A program made the position numbers and the translations under genes. The notes beneath the pieces are model-generated. The model saw nothing but the letters and a program-made list of their open reading frames with translations. It was not told the DNA's origin and searched no databases. Below are positions 21,615 through 22,422 of a stretch of DNA of 22,422 bases, piece after piece. Where the stretch lies: assembly GCA_004557195.1 (NCBI GenBank), contig SFER01000011.1, positions 1-22,422 on the forward strand, read 5' to 3'. Source of the stretch: Bacteroidales bacterium. Its GTDB lineage: Bacteria > Bacteroidota > Bacteroidia > Bacteroidales > Muribaculaceae. Every line of letters starts with the position of its first letter. Within the stretch, counting starts at the first letter, position 1.

Positions 21615-21676
21615 ATAGGCCCAATAGGGATAATAGGCCCAATAAGCCCAATAGGCAAGCGCTGCCCGAGCAGCGC
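21615..21676. repeat. CCAATA 9-mer tandem repeat and hairpin upstream of GH25 gene
   Basis: 21615-21655 is a series of degenerate 9-nt units of the type GGCCCAATA (four or more), followed by the hairpin 21659-21676 (GCGCTGC, loop CCGA, GCAGCGC). The same order of modules occurs at 3302-3368, next to another promoter region. Confidence 0.8.
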
Positions 21677-21721
21677 CACCACACCGGCATCGCTGACGCA
21701 GCGCCACCACCGCCACCCCGC

Positions 21722-21930
21722 GCGCTGCCTTAGCAGCGCAACGCCCCACCGCCTGTCGCCACCCATTCGCCCCATTGGCCCTATCCCCACGCGCTGCTCA
21801 CGCAGCGCACAACACCGTCTGTCGCCACCTATTGGCCCCATTGGCCCTATTGGCCCTATCCCCGCGCGCTGCCTAAGCAGCGCCCCCCCCATAACCCCAT
21901 AACCCTATAACCTGCGCTGCACAGCAGCGC
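21722..21930. repeat. Duplicated unit: hairpin, CCTATTGGCC tract, hairpin
   Basis: Hairpins with the GCGCTGC/GCAGCGC stem occur at 21722-21739 (loop CTTA), 21791-21808 (loop TCAC), 21866-21883 (loop CTAA) and 21914-21930 (loop ACA). Between them the tract CTGTCGCCACC...CCATTGGCCCTATCCCC appears twice (about 21754-21787 and 21818-21863); the second is longer by extra CCTATTGGC units. A second tract of ATAACCC-type 7-mers lies at 21890-21912. This is a roughly 70-bp unit repeated in tandem with unit-number changes. Confidence 0.75.
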
Positions 21931-21941
21931 TCAGCAGCAGA

Positions 21942-22231
21942 AGCCACAAAGTGGCGTGCCCGATCATAACCCGGTACAACGCAGTTGTGCCGGGGTGGGT
22001 GGATACACCCACAAAATGCGTGCCAAAGGTACGCCCCTCGGCCGGGGTGGGTGGATACACCCACAAAATGCGTGCCAAAGGTACGCCCCTCGCTACTTGC
22101 AAACCCCCTCGCTACAGGAGCGTACCTTCGGCACGCACCCGGGAGGGGAGGTGCCAATCCCGGCACAACTGCCGTTGTACCGGGTTATGATCAGGGTTGC
22201 CGCTTTGCGGCATTGCGCTGCCCCGCAGCGC
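21942..22231. repeat. Mosaic hairpin element copy 2 with internal 52-bp tandem duplication
   Basis: The core 21962-22192 is bounded by inverted repeats related to those of copy 1 (GATCATAACCCGG at the left, its complement ending at 22192, with one extra base in the right arm). Interior hairpins are GTGGGTG-GATA-CACCCAC, GCGTGCC-AAA-GGTACGC (22018-22034 and 22070-22086) and, inverted, GCGTACC-TTC-GGCACGC (22120-22136). The flanks are GCCAC-AAA-GTGGC (21943-21955) on the left. On the right they are GCCGC-TTT-GCGGC and GCGCTGC-CCC-GCAGCGC (22215-22231). The right flank is the inverse of the left flank of copy 1. Confidence 0.85.
21989..22092. repeat. 52-bp perfect tandem duplication
   Basis: 21989-22040 and 22041-22092 are identical. 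Each unit holds two complete hairpins (GTGGGTG/CACCCAC and GCGTGCC/GGTACGC). The third copy of this module, in the truncated element at the right edge of the window, reaches the end of sequence, so its copy number is unknown. Confidence 0.95.
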
Positions 22232-22233
22232 CC

Positions 22234-22318
22234 CCTAACCCCATAACCCTATAACCGCGCTGCCCCGAAGCGCCCCCCATAACCCCATAACCCTATAACC
22301 TGCGCTGCGAAGCAGCGC
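22234..22318. repeat. ATAACCC 7-mer tracts and hairpin
   Basis: Two tracts of CCATAACCCTATAACC type (about 22234-22255 and 22278-22300) flank a decayed GCGCTGC hairpin (22257-22273). They are followed by an intact one at 22302-22318 (loop GAA). A third tract of the same type is at 21890-21912. Confidence 0.75.
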
Positions 22319-22323
22319 AACGC

Positions 22324-22422
22324 AGCCACAAAGTGGCGTGCCCGATCATAACCCGGTACAACGCAGTTGTGCCGGGGTGGGTGGATACACCCACAAAATG
22401 CGTGCCAAAGGTACGCCCCTCG
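22324..22422. repeat. Mosaic hairpin element copy 3, cut by window end
   Basis: These 99 bases are identical to 21942-22040, including the GCCAC-AAA-GTGGC hairpin, the terminal inverted repeat starting at 22344 and the GCGTGCC-AAA-GGTACGC hairpin at 22400-22416. The perfect identity over non-coding sequence means recent copying, gene conversion or strong constraint. Confidence 0.9.

Noticed and set aside
21561..21749. N-terminal extension of the lysozyme (AYWAYWAY repeats)
   Set aside because: It translates the intergenic 9-mer repeat and hairpins and lies upstream of the predicted promoter.
20919..21902. 327-aa plus-strand frame over the lysozyme gene
   Set aside because: It is the complement of the GH25 domain followed by the intergenic repeats, giving meaningless repeats such as IGPIGPIGP.
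21722..22422. Possible CRISPR array
   Set aside because: The repeated units are hairpins of 17-18 bp at irregular spacing, the intervening sequences are themselves repeats rather than unique spacers, and no cas gene is present.
1..22422. tRNA and rRNA genes
   Set aside because: I saw no cloverleaf-like sequence with a GTTCRANNC T-arm and no rRNA sequence in any gap.

Overview
The window looks like a chromosomal segment of a gut Bacteroidales bacterium, most likely from the Muribaculaceae/Bacteroides side of the order. The reasons are: Bacteroidetes-type promoters (TTTG, 19-20 nt, TAnnTTTG) in front of most transcription units and no Shine-Dalgarno sequences; two secreted proteins ending in type IX secretion (T9SS) sorting domains; a compact arginine cluster in the Bacteroidetes order (argR, GNAT, argG, argC, argD, proC); and families typical of the order, namely a GHL10 hydrolase, AAA ATPases with DUF4143 and an SPFH protein next to an Arc-like protein. 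The family-level assignment is an inference.

Layout. 1-182: edge of an intergenic repeat element. 231-1688 (-): a probably abundant secreted beta-propeller T9SS protein. 1909-3144 (-): three overlapping small genes of unknown function, the middle one with the topology of a phage unimolecular spanin. 3145-3476: back-to-back promoter region with four 15-bp iterons, reading into an AAA ATPase (3477-4613, +). 4614-5337: a gene-free mosaic of inverted repeats. 5338-12072 (-): argR-GNAT-argG-argC-argD-proC-ssb-ychF, an eight-gene unidirectional run that makes arginine (and proline from P5C), ending in two housekeeping genes. 12355-13524 (+): SPFH membrane protein and ribbon-helix-helix protein. 13543-13576: strong bidirectional terminator. 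13607-17029 (-): large secreted GHL10/FN3/propeller protein with a T9SS tail. 17341-18177 (+): outer membrane phospholipase A. 18187-18996 (-): GT11 fucosyltransferase-like enzyme. 19147-20304 (-): AAA/DUF4143 ATPase behind a 30-bp palindromic operator. 20826-21560 (-): membrane-anchored GH25 lysozyme. 20440-20825 and 21561-22422: dense non-coding hairpin arrays.

The most unusual material is non-coding. It is a family of mosaic elements built from modular hairpins: GCGCTGC/GCAGCGC stems with different loops, AAA-triloop stems showing compensatory base changes, and an approximately 34-bp terminal inverted repeat starting TGATCATAACCCGG. Copies are assembled in different orders, including a 99-bp identical copy and a 52-bp tandem duplication. 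No transposase lies in the window, so these would be non-autonomous or structural elements. The next most interesting items are the spanin-like three-gene cassette, the operator arrays in front of both AAA ATPases, and a shared propeller domain in the two T9SS-secreted proteins.
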